The notes: generated from the sequence alone by a model not told the origin. A DNA stretch of 64,000 nucleotides from Erythrobacter sp. YJ-T3-07 (GCF_015999305.1 NZ_JAEAGP010000001.1:744001-808000), one strand, 5' to 3'. Numbered from the stretch's first letter, positions 35,025 through 45,077 are shown. Made by a program: numbers and translations.

Positions 35025-36107
35025 ATGAGTCTTCCGCGTATCGCCGTCGACGCGATGGGCGGCGACGAAGGCGTGCGCGTGATGGTCGAGGGTGCAGCCC
35101 TCGCCCGCCGTCGGCACGAGAAGTTCAGCTTCCTGCTGATGGGCGACCGTGCGCAGATCGAGCGCGCGCTGGAGAGCCATCCCGGCCTCGCCGGCGCGGC
35201 CGAGATCCGCCATTGCGAATCGGTGGTCGAGGGCGAGGACAAGCCTTCGCAGGCGCTCCGCCGTGCCAAGGGCACGTCGATGGGCGAGGCTGTCGCCGCA
35301 GTGAAACGCGGCGAAGCCGGCGCCGCGGTCAGCGCGGGCAATACCGGTGCGCTGATGGCGATCAGCAAGGTCGCGCTGCGCACCCTGCCGGGGATCGACC
35401 GGCCCGCGCTCGCCGCATTGCTTCCCACGCTCGAAGAGCAGGACGTCATCATGCTCGACCTCGGTGCCAATACCGAGTGCGACGCGCGCAACCTCGTCCA
35501 GTTCGCGATCATGGGTGCGGCCTATTCCCGCATCGTCACCGGGCGTCCGCGTCCGCGCGTGCGACTGCTCAATATCGGTACTGAAGACATCAAGGGCACC
35601 GGCGAAGTGCAGGAAGCGGCAAAGCACCTGAGAGCGGCCAAGACGCTGGCGATCGACTTCGACGGCTTCGTCGAGGCGGACAAGATCAACCGCGGCGATG
35701 TCGACGTGGTGGTGACCGACGGTTTCTCCGGCAATATCGCGCTGAAGGCCATCGAAGGCTCGGCCCGGTTCGTGACCGACCTGCTCAAGACCGCGTTCCG
35801 CTCCTCGCTGCGGTCAAAGATCGGCTTCCTCGTCTCGCGCCCCGCGACCGAGCTGCTGCGTCACCATCTGGACCCCAACAACCACAACGGCGCGGTCTTC
35901 CTCGGCCTCAACGGCGTGGTCGTGAAAAGCCACGGCAGCGCCACGGCCAATGGCGTCGCCAACGCGGTCGCAGTGGCAGCGCGGCTGCTGGAAGAAGACC
36001 TCACCGCGCGGATCGGCGAAGACCTCGCCGAACTGGGCGACAGCCTGATGGCCAATGGCCACCGTACCCCCAGCGACTCAAGCAAGATCGAGAGCAGCGC
36101 CAAGTGA
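35025..36107 (+). CDS. plsX: Phosphate acyltransferase PlsX
   Basis: A 360-residue protein with [11 protein letters not shown] at the N-terminus and the central [13 protein letters not shown] motif, both signatures of PlsX. It converts acyl-ACP and phosphate to acyl-phosphate, the acyl donor for PlsY in phospholipid synthesis. Typical family length is 330-350; the C-terminus is slightly extended. AAGGA precedes the start, and the last codons overlap fabH by 4 nt (GTGA). Confidence 0.97.
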   Translation: MSLPRIAVDAMGGDEGVRVMVEGAALARRRHEKFSFLLMGDRAQIERALESHPGLAGAAEIRHCESVVEGEDKPSQALRRAKGTSMGEAVAAVKRGEAGAAVSAGNTGALMAISKVALRTLPGIDRPALAALLPTLEEQDVIMLDLGANTECDARNLVQFAIMGAAYSRIVTGRPRPRVRLLNIGTEDIKGTGEVQEAAKHLRAAKTLAIDFDGFVEADKINRGDVDVVVTDGFSGNIALKAIEGSARFVTDLLKTAFRSSLRSKIGFLVSRPATELLRHHLDPNNHNGAVFLGLNGVVVKSHGSATANGVANAVAVAARLLEEDLTARIGEDLAELGDSLMANGHRTPSDSSKIESSAK

Positions 36108-37084
36108 TCCGCTCCCTCATCCGCGGGGCTGGCTCTGCCATGCCCCAACGCGTCGTGACCAATGAAGAGCTGGCAGGCCGGCTCGACACCAGCGACGAGT
36201 GGATCGTGGAGCGCACCGGCATCCGCCAGCGCCATATCGCGGGCGAGGGGGAAACCACCGGCACGCTGGCGATCGCGGCGGCGCGCGCCGCGCTGGCCGA
36301 TGCGGGGATCGACGCGAAGAAGATCGACCTGATCGTTCTCGCCACCGCGACGCCCGACAACACCTTCCCCGCGACCGCCACCAAGGTGCAGGCCGCGCTG
36401 GGCTGCAATGGCTGCCCCGCGTTCGACGTGCAGGCGGTATGCTCCGGCTTCCTCTATGCGATGACCACCGCCGACGCGATGCTGCGTAGCGGGCAGGCGA
36501 CCTGCGCGCTGGTGATCGGCGCGGAAACCTTCAGCCGCATTCTCGACTGGGAAGACCGCACCACCGCCGTGCTGTTCGGCGACGGCGCAGGCGCGATCGT
36601 GCTGGAAGCGCAGGACGTTGCCGAGGGCACCGCGAAAAGCGAGGGGTCGGGCATCCTGACCTCGCAGCTCCATGCAGACGGCGCGCAGCACGACCTGCTC
36701 TATGTCGATGGCGGCCCATCGACCACGCAGACCGTGGGCCATCTGCGGATGAAGGGGCGCGAGGTGTTCCGCCACGCGGTTGGCAATCTGGCGCAGGTGC
36801 TGGGCGATGTGGTCGCCAAGGCAGGCATCACCGTCGACCAGATCGACTGGGTGGTGCCGCACCAGGCCAATATCCGCATTCTGGAAGCGACCGCCAAGAA
36901 GCTTGGCCTGGCGCCCGAAAAGGTAATCGTCACGGTCGACCGGCACGCCAACACGTCTGCCGCATCCGTGCCGCTCGCCTTCGCCGCCGCGCGCGCGGAC
37001 GGGCGGATCAAACCGGGCGATCTGGTGCTGTTCGAAGCGATGGGCGGCGGGTTCACCTGGGGCGCAAGCCTGGTCCGGCTCTGA
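36104..37084 (+). CDS. fabH: Beta-ketoacyl-ACP synthase III
   Basis: A 326-residue FabH with the catalytic triad Cys113 ([12 protein letters not shown]), His near 251 (VPHQANIR) and Asn near 282 ([10 protein letters not shown]). It condenses acetyl-CoA with malonyl-ACP to start fatty acid synthesis. The start is GTG overlapping the plsX stop, so the two are translationally coupled, as usual. The next gene (ihfA) is 153 bp downstream and likely has its own promoter. Confidence 0.97.
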   Translation: MIRSLIRGAGSAMPQRVVTNEELAGRLDTSDEWIVERTGIRQRHIAGEGETTGTLAIAAARAALADAGIDAKKIDLIVLATATPDNTFPATATKVQAALGCNGCPAFDVQAVCSGFLYAMTTADAMLRSGQATCALVIGAETFSRILDWEDRTTAVLFGDGAGAIVLEAQDVAEGTAKSEGSGILTSQLHADGAQHDLLYVDGGPSTTQTVGHLRMKGREVFRHAVGNLAQVLGDVVAKAGITVDQIDWVVPHQANIRILEATAKKLGLAPEKVIVTVDRHANTSAASVPLAFAAARADGRIKPGDLVLFEAMGGGFTWGASLVRL

Positions 37085-37144
37085 GCCCGCCCAGCCCCGT
37101 AGGGCACGCGAATCGCCGATGGTGCAAAAAACGCTGTGTCGCAT

Positions 37145-37173
37145 TTGCGGCACCACGTAATCATTGCTAGGCT
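37145..37173 (+). promoter_or_regulatory. Possible sigma70-type promoter for ihfA
   Basis: TTGCGG (37145-37150) and TAGGCT (37168-37173) are separated by 17 nt, about 65 nt before the ihfA start, in a 153-bp gap following fabH. The -10 is a poor match to TATAAT, so this is tentative. Confidence 0.3.
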
Positions 37174-37237
37174 TTCGGCGGTTTATCGAGGCTCTTTCGA
37201 GAACACCCGGCAAGAACAGAAAAAGGGATTCCTCACG

Positions 37238-37540
37238 ATGTCGCGCTCGGCGGGTACGCTGACCAGGGCCGATCTGGCCGAAACCATCAATCGCAAACTC
37301 GGCTTCAGCCGCGCGGAATCGCTGGCGCTGGTCGAATCGATCCTCGCGCATATGTGCGATTCCCTGAAGGACGGCGAGAACGTCAAGATTTCCGGCTTCG
37401 GTAGCTTCGTGCTGCGCGACAAGAAGGAACGCGTCGGCCGCAACCCCAAGACCGGGGTTGAGGTGCCGATCACCCCGCGCCGGGTAATGACCTTCCGCGC
37501 CAGCCAGACCCTGCGCGACCGGATCGCAGACGGAAGCTGA
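37238..37540 (+). CDS. ihfA: Integration host factor subunit alpha
   Basis: A 100-residue DNA-bending protein of the HU/IHF family. [26 protein letters not shown] at the N-terminus and [23 protein letters not shown] in the core identify the alpha subunit, whose Pro in GRNPKTG intercalates into DNA. The ATG at 37238 is preceded by AAAAAGGGA; the in-frame upstream extension is not conserved-looking. It is followed after 1 nt by a merR-type gene, the frequent ihfA-merR order. Confidence 0.95.
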   Translation: MSRSAGTLTRADLAETINRKLGFSRAESLALVESILAHMCDSLKDGENVKISGFGSFVLRDKKERVGRNPKTGVEVPITPRRVMTFRASQTLRDRIADGS

Positions 37541-37541
37541 C

Positions 37542-38012
37542 ATGGCCCGCCGCAGCTTCGACGATGGCAAGGACGCAGACGCGCTTCGGACCATCGGGGA
37601 GCTTGGCAAGGCGCTTGGCATAAAGGCGCACGTGCTGCGCTATTGGGAAGAGCAGTTCCCGATGCTGCAGCCTCTGAAACGGAGCGGAGGGCGCCGCTAT
37701 TACCGGGCCGACGATGTCGCGCTGGTCGAAACGATCGACCGGCTGGTGAACGGCGAAGGCTACACTCTCAAGGGCGCACGCGCGGCGATCGAGAAGGGGC
37801 GGGCAGGCATGAATCCTGCAGACGGGGACGACGAGGAACCAGAAGCACCGCGCGAAGGCGTGCGCCGTTACCTGACCGCGCGCGACCTGCCCGACCACGA
37901 CGAACCATCCGCACAACAGCCGCACCCGCGCCTGCGCCGCGCCGCCGACCGGGTCTTGCTCGACGAGCTGAAGGCGATCCGCGAGGGGCTGGCCGCCGCC
38001 ATTGGCGACTAG
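37542..38012 (+). CDS. MerR-family transcriptional regulator
   Basis: A 156-residue protein with a winged-helix MerR domain (LRTIGELGKALGIKAHVLRYWEEQFPMLQPLKRSGGRRYYRADDV, residues 16-60). An acidic linker and a short Arg-rich C-terminus follow; no metal-binding cysteines are present. It starts 1 nt after the ihfA stop, so they are co-translated. The target is unknown; in alphaproteobacteria this ihfA-linked regulator is common but poorly characterised. Confidence 0.92.
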   Translation: MARRSFDDGKDADALRTIGELGKALGIKAHVLRYWEEQFPMLQPLKRSGGRRYYRADDVALVETIDRLVNGEGYTLKGARAAIEKGRAGMNPADGDDEEPEAPREGVRRYLTARDLPDHDEPSAQQPHPRLRRAADRVLLDELKAIREGLAAAIGD

Positions 38013-38043
38013 GCGCCGCGAGCGTGTATCGGACTGCTGGGGT

Positions 38044-41000
38044 CTACTCCGCGGCCAGCAATTCGGCGGCTTGCAGGTCCACGCTGACGAGGCGGCTGAC
38101 GCCCTTCTCTATCATCGTCACCCCGAACAGGCGGTGCATCCGGCTCATCGTCACCGCATTGTGCGTGACGATCAGGTAGCGTGTGCTGGTCTCTTGCGTC
38201 ATCGCTTCCAGCAGGTCGCAGAAGCGGTCGATATTGGCGTCGTCGAGCGGAGCGTCGACCTCGTCGAGCACGCAGATCGGCGCGGGATTGGTCAGGAACA
38301 GCGCAAAGGTGAGTGCGATCGCGGTGAGCGCCTGTTCGCCGCCCGATAGCAGCGTGAGCGATTGCAGCCGCTTGCCCGGCGGCTGGGCGTAGATCTCAAG
38401 CCCGGCCTCCAGCGGATCATCGCTGTCGATCAGCGCGAGGTGCGCGACGCCGCCTTCAAACAGGCGGGCGAACAGCTTCTGGAAATGTGCATCGACCTGC
38501 TCGAACGCGGCGCGCAGCCGCTCGCGCCCTTCGCGGTTCAGCTGCCCGATCGATCCGCGCAGGCGATGCACCGCCTCGGTCAGTTCCTCGCGCTCGGCAG
38601 TAGTCGAGCCGTGCTCTTCCTCGATCCTGGCGAGTTCGTCGGCGGCAACGAGATTGACCGGGCCGATCCGTTCGCGCGATTGGGTCAGCTTGTCGAGCGT
38701 TTCGGACTCGGCCTCCCGGTCGGCCACATCCGCTTCGTCGAACTCGTACGCGGCGGGCAGCAGCGGCGGGGGCTTGTGGAAACGCTCGCCCGAAACGCGT
38801 GCCATTTCCGCCCGCCGCGCGTCCTCGTTCTCGGCCTGGTTGGCCAGCTGGGCGCGCCGTTCGCGCGCTTCGGAGAGCGCTTCGTTGGCGGCGCGCTGCG
38901 CGGTGTCGGCTGCGTCGGCGGCTGCCTGCGCGGTGTCGAGCGTGTCCTGCAAGGTGGCAAGCCGCGCGGCGGTTTCGCGGTGGCTGGTTCGCGCGGTCTC
39001 GATGTCGCGCGCCAGCCGCTCGGGCTGGTCGCCGACCTGTTCGCGCGCGGCGGCGATCTCGGCAAAGCGGCTGTCCATCTCCGCCAGCCGGCGCGCGGCT
39101 TCGTCCGCCCGGCGATCCCAGTGGGCGCGATCCGCGCGGTGGGCCGAAACGCGCTCCTTCGCGACCGCGAGCGCCTGTTCCTGCGCGGCGCGCGCGGCGG
39201 TGGCGGCGGAGAGCTGCGCGCGCGCGGTCTCGTGAGCGGAGCGGGCCGCATCGCGCCGCGCGGCGAGCGCCTCGGGATCGGTCAGCCCGGCCAGCGTTGC
39301 CTGCGCCGCCTCCAGCTCACGCGTCGCAGTGGCGCGCTGATCGGCGAGGTCGGTGCGCGCCTGTTCGAGCTGGCGCGCGCGTTCGGCATGGCTGGCGAGC
39401 GCAGCCTCTGCGCGGTCGAGCGCACGCAGCGCCTCGCGCTCGGCCTGCGCGGCGGCTTCGCGCTCGCTTTCGGCGCGGGAGAAGTCGGCCTGCGCGGCGT
39501 CGAGCGCGGCGCGCGCCTCGCCCACGCGGGCCTCGGCACTGGCGGCGGACTGCTGCAATTCGGGCAGGCGCTCGGCCAGAGTGGCGAGGCGGTTGGCCGC
39601 TTCGAGCCGCGCGGCCTCTGCGCCTCCCTCGCCGCGCACGACCAGCCCGTCCCACCGGCGCAGCGCGCCTGCAAGCGTGACCAGCCAGGTGCCCGGCTCC
39701 AGAGCGCGGCCATCATCCGCCTCGACCACCTGCACCCGCGCCAGGCGCGCGCGCAGTTCCTCGGGGCAGTCGCCGAGATGATGCAGCAGCGAATCGGCCA
39801 CCGGCTCGGGCTGCGGCGCTCCGGTCCAGAAGCGTCCATCCTCCGCCTCCGGCATGGCGCCCAGCGGGCTGCGGCCGTCGCGGCCCAGCACTGCGGCGAG
39901 CGCCGCCTCGTAACCGGGCGCGGCACGCACGCGATCGAGCGCGACCGGCTTGCCCGCCTTGGCCGCGCGCGCCTTGTCGCGTGTGCGCTGGTCCTTCTCC
40001 AGCGCGGCATGCTCGCGCTCCACACCGGCGAGTTCGGCGCGTGCTTCGGCGAGCGCTTCCTGCGCCTGCTCCAGCGCAGTGCGCGCGGCATCGCGCGCTT
40101 CGCGGCGGCCTTCGATCCGCCCGGCCAGCGCTTCCTGCGCTTCGCCAGCCTGCGTTGCGGCGGCCTGCGCCTCGGCCAGCGCCTGCGCGGGATCCTGCGC
40201 GCCTGCCTGCTGGCGTGCGGTCTCCTCCAGCCGCTCGGCCTCGCTCGCAAGCTTGGCGATCCGCCGTTCCGCGGTGTCGAGCGCGGCGCGCGCCACGCGC
40301 CATTCGGCATCGAGCGCCGCGTAATCCGCATTGGCGCGCGCGAGTTCCAGCTCGGCCGAACGTTCGGCCTGTTCCGCCCGCTCGGCATCCGCGATCACCT
40401 GCGGCAGCGCAGCCTCGGCTTGCGCCCGCGACGTCTCGCTCGCCGCCAGTTCGGCTTCGAGCCGCTGGAGAGCATCCGCCGCGTCGCGCCCGGTGCGCCC
40501 GTAATCCTCGCGGTCCTCTTCCAGCCGCGCGGCCTGCCGGTCGAGATCGGCGAGCCGGGCGAGCGCGGCGTCACGCTCCTTCTCAAGGCTGGCGAGCCGC
40601 TGCTCCTGCGCGCCCGCATCGGTGCGCGCGGCGACCAGCGCATCGCGCGCATCGGCGAGTTTTTCCGCCGCATCGCGCTGGGCCGTCTCGGTCTCGCCCG
40701 CACGCGTCTTGGCCGCCTCGACCGCTGCCTCCGCCTCGCCCGCCGCCTTGCGCGCGGCCTGCGCGCTGGCCGCCGCATCGCGCCAGCGGGCGAAGACCAG
40801 CCGGGCCTCGGCGACGCCGATCTCGTCGGTCAGCTTTGCATAGCGTTCCGCCTGTTTGGCCTGCCGCCTGAGCGAGGTAATCTGGCTGTCGAGCCCGGCG
40901 AGCAGGTCTTCCAACCGTGCGAGGTTGTTCTCTGTCTGGCGCAGCTTGCTCTCGGCATCCTTGCGCCGCACGTGCAGCCCGGCGATCCCCGCCGCTTCTT

Positions 41001-41466
41001 CCAGCATCGCGCGCCGCTCGACCGGCTTGGCCGCGATCATGTGCGCGATCTTGCCCTGGCTGACGAGTGCGGGGGAGTGGGCCCCGGTCGCCGCATCGGC
41101 AAAGGCGAGCGCGACGTCCTTTGCCCGCACGTCGTTTCCGTTGACGCGGTAGGCACTGCCCGCGCCGCGTTCGATCCGGCGGATGACCTCGAGCTCGGCG
41201 CCGGAGTCGTCCGCGCCGGTCAGCACCACTTCGGCGAACTGGCGCGGGGGACGCTCGGCCGTGCCGGCGAAGATCACGTCCTCCATCCCGCCCGAGCGCA
41301 TCGACTTGGCGGAGGTTTCCCCCATCACCCAGCGGATCGCTTCGAGCAGGTTGGATTTGCCGCAGCCGTTGGGGCCGACGACCCCGGTCAGCCCGGGTTC
41401 GATGCGCAGGGTTGCGGGCTCGACGAAGCTCTTGAAGCCAGACAGGCGAAGCTGCCGGATCTCCAT
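38044..41466 (-). CDS. smc: Chromosome segregation protein SMC
   Basis: A 1140-residue SMC. The head has Walker A (GPNGCGKSN near residue 32); two long coiled coils rich in Ala/Glu/Arg flank a hinge around 500-650. The C-terminal head has the signature LSGGEQALTAIALTFALF and Walker B (PICVLDEVDAPLDDAN). It extrudes DNA loops with ScpA and ScpB to organise the chromosome. The ATG at 41466 gives the canonical MEIRQLRLSGFKSFV. The coding region also has long open antisense frames caused by the GC-rich codon pattern; these are not genes. Confidence 0.97.
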   Translation of the reverse strand: MEIRQLRLSGFKSFVEPATLRIEPGLTGVVGPNGCGKSNLLEAIRWVMGETSAKSMRSGGMEDVIFAGTAERPPRQFAEVVLTGADDSGAELEVIRRIERGAGSAYRVNGNDVRAKDVALAFADAATGAHSPALVSQGKIAHMIAAKPVERRAMLEEAAGIAGLHVRRKDAESKLRQTENNLARLEDLLAGLDSQITSLRRQAKQAERYAKLTDEIGVAEARLVFARWRDAAASAQAARKAAGEAEAAVEAAKTRAGETETAQRDAAEKLADARDALVAARTDAGAQEQRLASLEKERDAALARLADLDRQAARLEEDREDYGRTGRDAADALQRLEAELAASETSRAQAEAALPQVIADAERAEQAERSAELELARANADYAALDAEWRVARAALDTAERRIAKLASEAERLEETARQQAGAQDPAQALAEAQAAATQAGEAQEALAGRIEGRREARDAARTALEQAQEALAEARAELAGVEREHAALEKDQRTRDKARAAKAGKPVALDRVRAAPGYEAALAAVLGRDGRSPLGAMPEAEDGRFWTGAPQPEPVADSLLHHLGDCPEELRARLARVQVVEADDGRALEPGTWLVTLAGALRRWDGLVVRGEGGAEAARLEAANRLATLAERLPELQQSAASAEARVGEARAALDAAQADFSRAESEREAAAQAEREALRALDRAEAALASHAERARQLEQARTDLADQRATATRELEAAQATLAGLTDPEALAARRDAARSAHETARAQLSAATAARAAQEQALAVAKERVSAHRADRAHWDRRADEAARRLAEMDSRFAEIAAAREQVGDQPERLARDIETARTSHRETAARLATLQDTLDTAQAAADAADTAQRAANEALSEARERRAQLANQAENEDARRAEMARVSGERFHKPPPLLPAAYEFDEADVADREAESETLDKLTQSRERIGPVNLVAADELARIEEEHGSTTAEREELTEAVHRLRGSIGQLNREGRERLRAAFEQVDAHFQKLFARLFEGGVAHLALIDSDDPLEAGLEIYAQPPGKRLQSLTLLSGGEQALTAIALTFALFLTNPAPICVLDEVDAPLDDANIDRFCDLLEAMTQETSTRYLIVTHNAVTMSRMHRLFGVTMIEKGVSRLVSVDLQAAELLAAE

Positions 41467-41488
41467 CCGCCGTGCCCGCTACCCGCGC

Positions 41489-42262
41489 CTAGCGCGCGCC
41501 CGCGCGCTGCAGGGCCGCTTCGACCGCCATCCAGCCGGAGCCGTCGAGCTTCTTGCCGTTGAGCACGAAGGTCGGCGTCTGGGTGATGTCGTCTTCCGTG
41601 GCGTAGCTTTGCGAGAGCTCGGCGGTGTTGGTCAGCTGTTCCGCATCGGCGAGGCAGGTGCGCGCCTGATCGCGGCTGATCCCGCGCGAGGCGAAGAAAT
41701 CGAGCAGGCCGGCGGTTTCGCCGAACGCGACGAAGCGCTGGTCTTCCGGCAGGTTGAGCGCGGATTCGAGCTGCGCCCCGCGTTCCTGCAACGGCTGCAT
41801 GATCGTGGGCAGGTTGGCCCAGACCTGGTCGGCGAGCGGCACCACCTGTTCGGGCGCGCCGCACTGGACCAGCCGGGTGAGCGCGAGGTCGATCGGGCCG
41901 TGGATCGCGAAGCTGCGGAATTCGAAGCTGACCCGGCCGGTATCGACATACTCGTTCATCAGAGGCTCGCTCGCCTCGACCGAGAAGGCGGCGCAGGCGG
42001 GGCAGGTGAGCGAGCCGTATTCGACCAGCTTGATCGGTGCATCCGGATTGCCGACCAGATAGCCGCCGCGATCGGTGCGCTGGGCGATTTCGGACCACAC
42101 CTGGCCGTCGGGCGCGGCCACTTCGGCCACCGGCTCTCCGCTGGGCGAGCCTTCGGCGTCGTCGCTCGAGCCGCAGGCGGCAAGGCCGAGGGCGAGCGGC
42201 AGGGCCACTGCAGCGAGGGCGAAGGATTTGGCGGAGATCACGGATTTGATCGGGGCGTTCAT
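41489..42262 (-). CDS. DsbA-fold thiol:disulfide oxidoreductase lipoprotein
   Basis: A 257-residue protein with a lipobox LAAC (Cys30) and a thioredoxin-fold DsbA domain. The CPAC active site (Cys87, Cys90) and the cis-Pro segment TQTPTFVLNG are present. It is periplasmic and membrane-anchored by lipid, and probably exchanges disulfides with exported proteins. The CPAC dipeptide differs from the DsbA CPHC of its downstream neighbour. It is 102 bp after the second DsbA-like gene and 22 bp before smc. Confidence 0.9.
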   Translation of the reverse strand: MNAPIKSVISAKSFALAAVALPLALGLAACGSSDDAEGSPSGEPVAEVAAPDGQVWSEIAQRTDRGGYLVGNPDAPIKLVEYGSLTCPACAAFSVEASEPLMNEYVDTGRVSFEFRSFAIHGPIDLALTRLVQCGAPEQVVPLADQVWANLPTIMQPLQERGAQLESALNLPEDQRFVAFGETAGLLDFFASRGISRDQARTCLADAEQLTNTAELSQSYATEDDITQTPTFVLNGKKLDGSGWMAVEAALQRAGAR

Positions 42263-42364
42263 CGGGCGGTCCTTTTCGTGCCAATTGGAAAGCTTAGGCG
42301 GAAGGTCTGGCGATTCGGAAGGTGCGGGGCGCAGGTTCTCCACCGGCGCCGCTTCCGGACGACG

Positions 42365-43066
42365 CTAGTCGGCGGGCGGGGCGGATGCACCCGGCGTGCC
42401 CGCGCCGGCCAGCGCCTGTTGCAGCTGGTCCCAGGTGTGCACACCTTCCAGCATGGTGCCGTTGACGACGAAGCTGGGCGTCGGGATCGGGCCATACGTC
42501 TCGACGTCGGCCTTGATCGCGCCTTCGATTCGGTCGGCCAGCGCCTGGTCGGCAAGGCACCGGTCCAGCTCCACCCGGGTATACCCGCGCCGCTCGAAAA
42601 TCGCGTAGAGGTTGAGGTCGCTCGCCACCGCGCGGCGGCGAGCGGCCTTGTCGCCGTTGAACCAGCGGTCGCTCTGCGCCTTCGTGGCGAGGCGCATCAG
42701 CGCGTTGTATTGCGGCTGTGCCATCATCAGTGCTGAATGGTTGCCGGGGAACTTCTCGGGCGCGCCGCAGCGGGCCATCATCGCCGCTGTCAGATCGACC
42801 GGGTTGGCCGCGACATCGCGGTATTCGTAGCGCAGATCGCCCTTCGAGACGTAGCCGAGCTTGAGGATTTCTTCCCCTTGCATCGCGAATTCGCGGCAGT
42901 GCGGGCAGGTATAGCTGAGGTATTCGATCACCGTCACCGGCGCATCGGGATTGCCGACGATGTGCGAAACGGGCGTACGTTCGACTGTCTGCAGCCAGCT
43001 CTGCGCCGCAGCCGGGCTTGCCAGACCGGCCAGCATCAGCAGCAGGGCCCCCATGATACGCGTCAT
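42365..43066 (-). CDS. DsbA-family thiol:disulfide interchange protein
   Basis: A 233-residue protein with a signal peptide (MTRIMGALLLMLAGLASPAAA) and a DsbA domain with CPHC (Cys54, Cys57) and cis-Pro (IPTPSFVVNG). It likely oxidises cysteines of exported proteins in the periplasm. The ATG overlaps the dciA stop (TGATG), so it is translationally coupled to dciA. It is one of two DsbA-like genes in series here. Confidence 0.9.
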   Translation of the reverse strand: MTRIMGALLLMLAGLASPAAAQSWLQTVERTPVSHIVGNPDAPVTVIEYLSYTCPHCREFAMQGEEILKLGYVSKGDLRYEYRDVAANPVDLTAAMMARCGAPEKFPGNHSALMMAQPQYNALMRLATKAQSDRWFNGDKAARRRAVASDLNLYAIFERRGYTRVELDRCLADQALADRIEGAIKADVETYGPIPTPSFVVNGTMLEGVHTWDQLQQALAGAGTPGASAPPAD

Positions 43067-43656
43067 CAATGCGTTTCTCCGTTGGTGTCGTCGCCCAGCG
43101 TGCGCGCGAGTCCTTCAAGGACGGCGCGCAGTTCGGGATCGCCGATATCGCGCAAAGACTCGCCCAGTTCCATCGGAATCGGCTTGAGTTCGGGCGGCCT
43201 CGTGCTGCGCGGGGGCTCTACCGCACGCGGCTGAACCGTACCTTGCCGCAGCTTGACCCGCGCGACCGCGCGATAGCCGAAGAAGCGGTTGGTCCGCTCG
43301 ATGATTTCGGGGATGACATGCTGGATCAGCGGCGCGTGGGCGGGCGCCACCACCAGCTGGAGGATGCCGTCGGCGCGCTCTCCCGGCGGGAAGCGGATCG
43401 ATTCGGGCGCGCAGACCTTGGCGTGGTCCGGCCCAACGATCTCCGGCCAGCGGGTCACGACAGAGCTTTGCACGAAGCCGTAGCGGCGGAACGCGGTGCG
43501 CCCGACCTGCGGCATCAGATCGCCGACCGGCTTTACCCCGCTGCCGCGCGAGCGCTCGAACGGGCGCACGTTCCCGGTTTTTGGGCCGCCTTTCGGGCCG
43601 GTCTTCTTCGCGCTTTTCCTGCCGGTCGCGGATTTGGGGGGAGGCTTGCGTTCCAT
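43066..43656 (-). CDS. dciA: DciA family protein (DUF721)
   Basis: A 196-residue basic protein with an Arg/Lys-rich N-terminus (about 1-45) and a DUF721 domain (residues 50-140: VGRTAFRRYGFVQSSVVTRWPEIVGPDHAKVCAPESIRF). DciA loads or helps the replicative helicase DnaB in bacteria lacking DnaC. The C-terminus has an Arg/Pro-rich tail. The gene is divergent from mutY (29 bp between starts) and coupled to the downstream dsbA-like gene. Confidence 0.86.
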   Translation of the reverse strand: MERKPPPKSATGRKSAKKTGPKGGPKTGNVRPFERSRGSGVKPVGDLMPQVGRTAFRRYGFVQSSVVTRWPEIVGPDHAKVCAPESIRFPPGERADGILQLVVAPAHAPLIQHVIPEIIERTNRFFGYRAVARVKLRQGTVQPRAVEPPRSTRPPELKPIPMELGESLRDIGDPELRAVLEGLARTLGDDTNGETH

Positions 43657-43685
43657 CGCGCGGCCACCGATGCCATAGGCGGCGC

Positions 43686-44738
43686 GTGACCACCAGAGAG
43701 ACCTGTGCGCAAATCCCGGCCCGGCTGCTCGCCTGGTACGACGAACACGCCCGCGCGCTGCCGTGGCGCAGCGCTCCGCGAGAGCCTCCTGCCGATCCCT
43801 ATCGCGTCTGGCTGTCCGAGATCATGCTGCAGCAGACCACCGTAGCGGCGGTGAAGCCCTTTTTCGCCACGTTCACGACCCGCTGGCCCACTGTCGAGGC
43901 ACTCGCCGCCGCGCCGCAGGAGGATGTGATGGCCGCGTGGGCCGGGCTTGGTTACTACTCGCGCGCCCGCAATCTGGTGAAGGCGGCGGGTGTGGTCGCC
44001 GAGATGGGCGGTTTTCCCGATACCGAGGAAGGGCTGCGCGCGCTGCCCGGCGTGGGTGCCTATACCGCCGCCGCAATCGCCGCGATCGCCTTCGGGCGGC
44101 GCGCGGTGGTGGTCGATGCCAATGTCGAGCGGGTGGTCGCGCGGTTATTCGCCATCGACACCCCGTTGCCGGGCGCGAGGCCGGCGATCCGCGAAGGGGC
44201 GGATCTCATCACCCCGGACGAGCGCAGCGGCGATTTCGCGCAAGGAATGATGGATCTGGGCAGCCGTATCTGCACCCCGCGCGCTCCGAACTGCGATGCC
44301 TGCCCGCTCGCGGCGGATTGCGCGGCGCGCGGACACGATCCCGAGCGGTTGCCGGTCAAGGCTCCGAAGAAGGCCAAACCCGTGCGGCAGGGCAGGGCCT
44401 ACTGGATCGAGCGTGAGGGGGCGGTGTGGCTGGTCCAGCGGGCACCCGAGGGAATGCTCGGCGGAATGCGTGCACTGCCCGATGATGGCTGGTCAGCGGC
44501 AGGCGATGGATCGGGCGATCCGCCGGTGGACGGCGCGTGGGAAGAGGCGGGCGTGGTGCGCCACACCTTCACGCATTTCGTGATCGAGCTGAGCGTGCTG
44601 CGGCTGGAGAGCGCGCAGGAAACCGGGCTGGCGCAGGGCGAATGGTGGCCGGTCGAGCGGATCGGCGAGGCGGGCCTGCCGACTTTGTTCGCCAAGGCCG
44701 CGCGGCTGGCGATCGCGGTGCGCGAACGCCTGATCTAG
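43686..44738 (+). CDS. mutY: A/G-specific adenine glycosylase MutY
   Basis: A 350-residue glycosylase from a GTG that gives the normal N-terminus (an upstream in-frame ATG adds an unlike, Arg-rich stretch). A helix-hairpin-helix (LPGVGAYTAAAIAAIAFG), catalytic Asp in VVDANVERVV, and four Fe-S cysteines (CTPRAPNCDACPLAADC, spacing 6-2-5) are clear. The C-terminal NUDIX-like domain (HTFTHFVIELSV) recognises 8-oxoguanine opposite adenine. It removes the mispaired adenine. A 29-bp divergent spacing from dciA is short. Confidence 0.95.
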   Translation: MTTRETCAQIPARLLAWYDEHARALPWRSAPREPPADPYRVWLSEIMLQQTTVAAVKPFFATFTTRWPTVEALAAAPQEDVMAAWAGLGYYSRARNLVKAAGVVAEMGGFPDTEEGLRALPGVGAYTAAAIAAIAFGRRAVVVDANVERVVARLFAIDTPLPGARPAIREGADLITPDERSGDFAQGMMDLGSRICTPRAPNCDACPLAADCAARGHDPERLPVKAPKKAKPVRQGRAYWIEREGAVWLVQRAPEGMLGGMRALPDDGWSAAGDGSGDPPVDGAWEEAGVVRHTFTHFVIELSVLRLESAQETGLAQGEWWPVERIGEAGLPTLFAKAARLAIAVRERLI

Positions 44739-44745
44739 CGCAGAG

Positions 44746-44967
44746 CTAGAAGATGCCGCCGCCCAGGAACAGCCGGATCACCGCAAGGATGGTCACGATG
44801 ATGCAGAAGGTCCGCCCGCTGGTGCTCGACGACAGAAAGCCGAGGATAATCCCGAGGATCAGGAACGGCATCGCGAAATAGTTCGCCCAGCCCAGAAACG
44901 GGATGGTTGCGGGGATGACGATGATGAGGCCGACGATTCCGAACAGCCAGGAAAGGATGTTGAGCAT
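44746..44967 (-). CDS. Small two-to-three-helix membrane protein
   Basis: A 73-residue hydrophobic protein starting MLNILSWLFGIVGLIIVIPATIPFLGWANYF with two or three helices (FLILGIILGFLSS, FCIIVTILAVIRLFLGGG). It is of unknown function but looks like small inner-membrane proteins seen in Sphingomonadales. The ribosome site GAAAGGA is upstream. It converges on mutY with 7 bp between stops. Confidence 0.7.
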   Translation of the reverse strand: MLNILSWLFGIVGLIIVIPATIPFLGWANYFAMPFLILGIILGFLSSSTSGRTFCIIVTILAVIRLFLGGGIF

Positions 44968-45077
44968 GTGTCTTATATGGTTAACGCACCTGAGGCTGGC
45001 AAGACAGAAAATGCGCGATTGACGGCAGACGGGCGGGCTTTAAGTTTCGCCGCGAAACGGATTAGCGGAGAGTAGAG

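Noticed and set aside
38362-41562. 1066-codon plus-strand open frame opposite smc
   Set aside because: GC-rich SMC coiled-coil codons leave the antisense frame open; the deduced protein is Arg/Gly-rich low-complexity and lacks a start signal.
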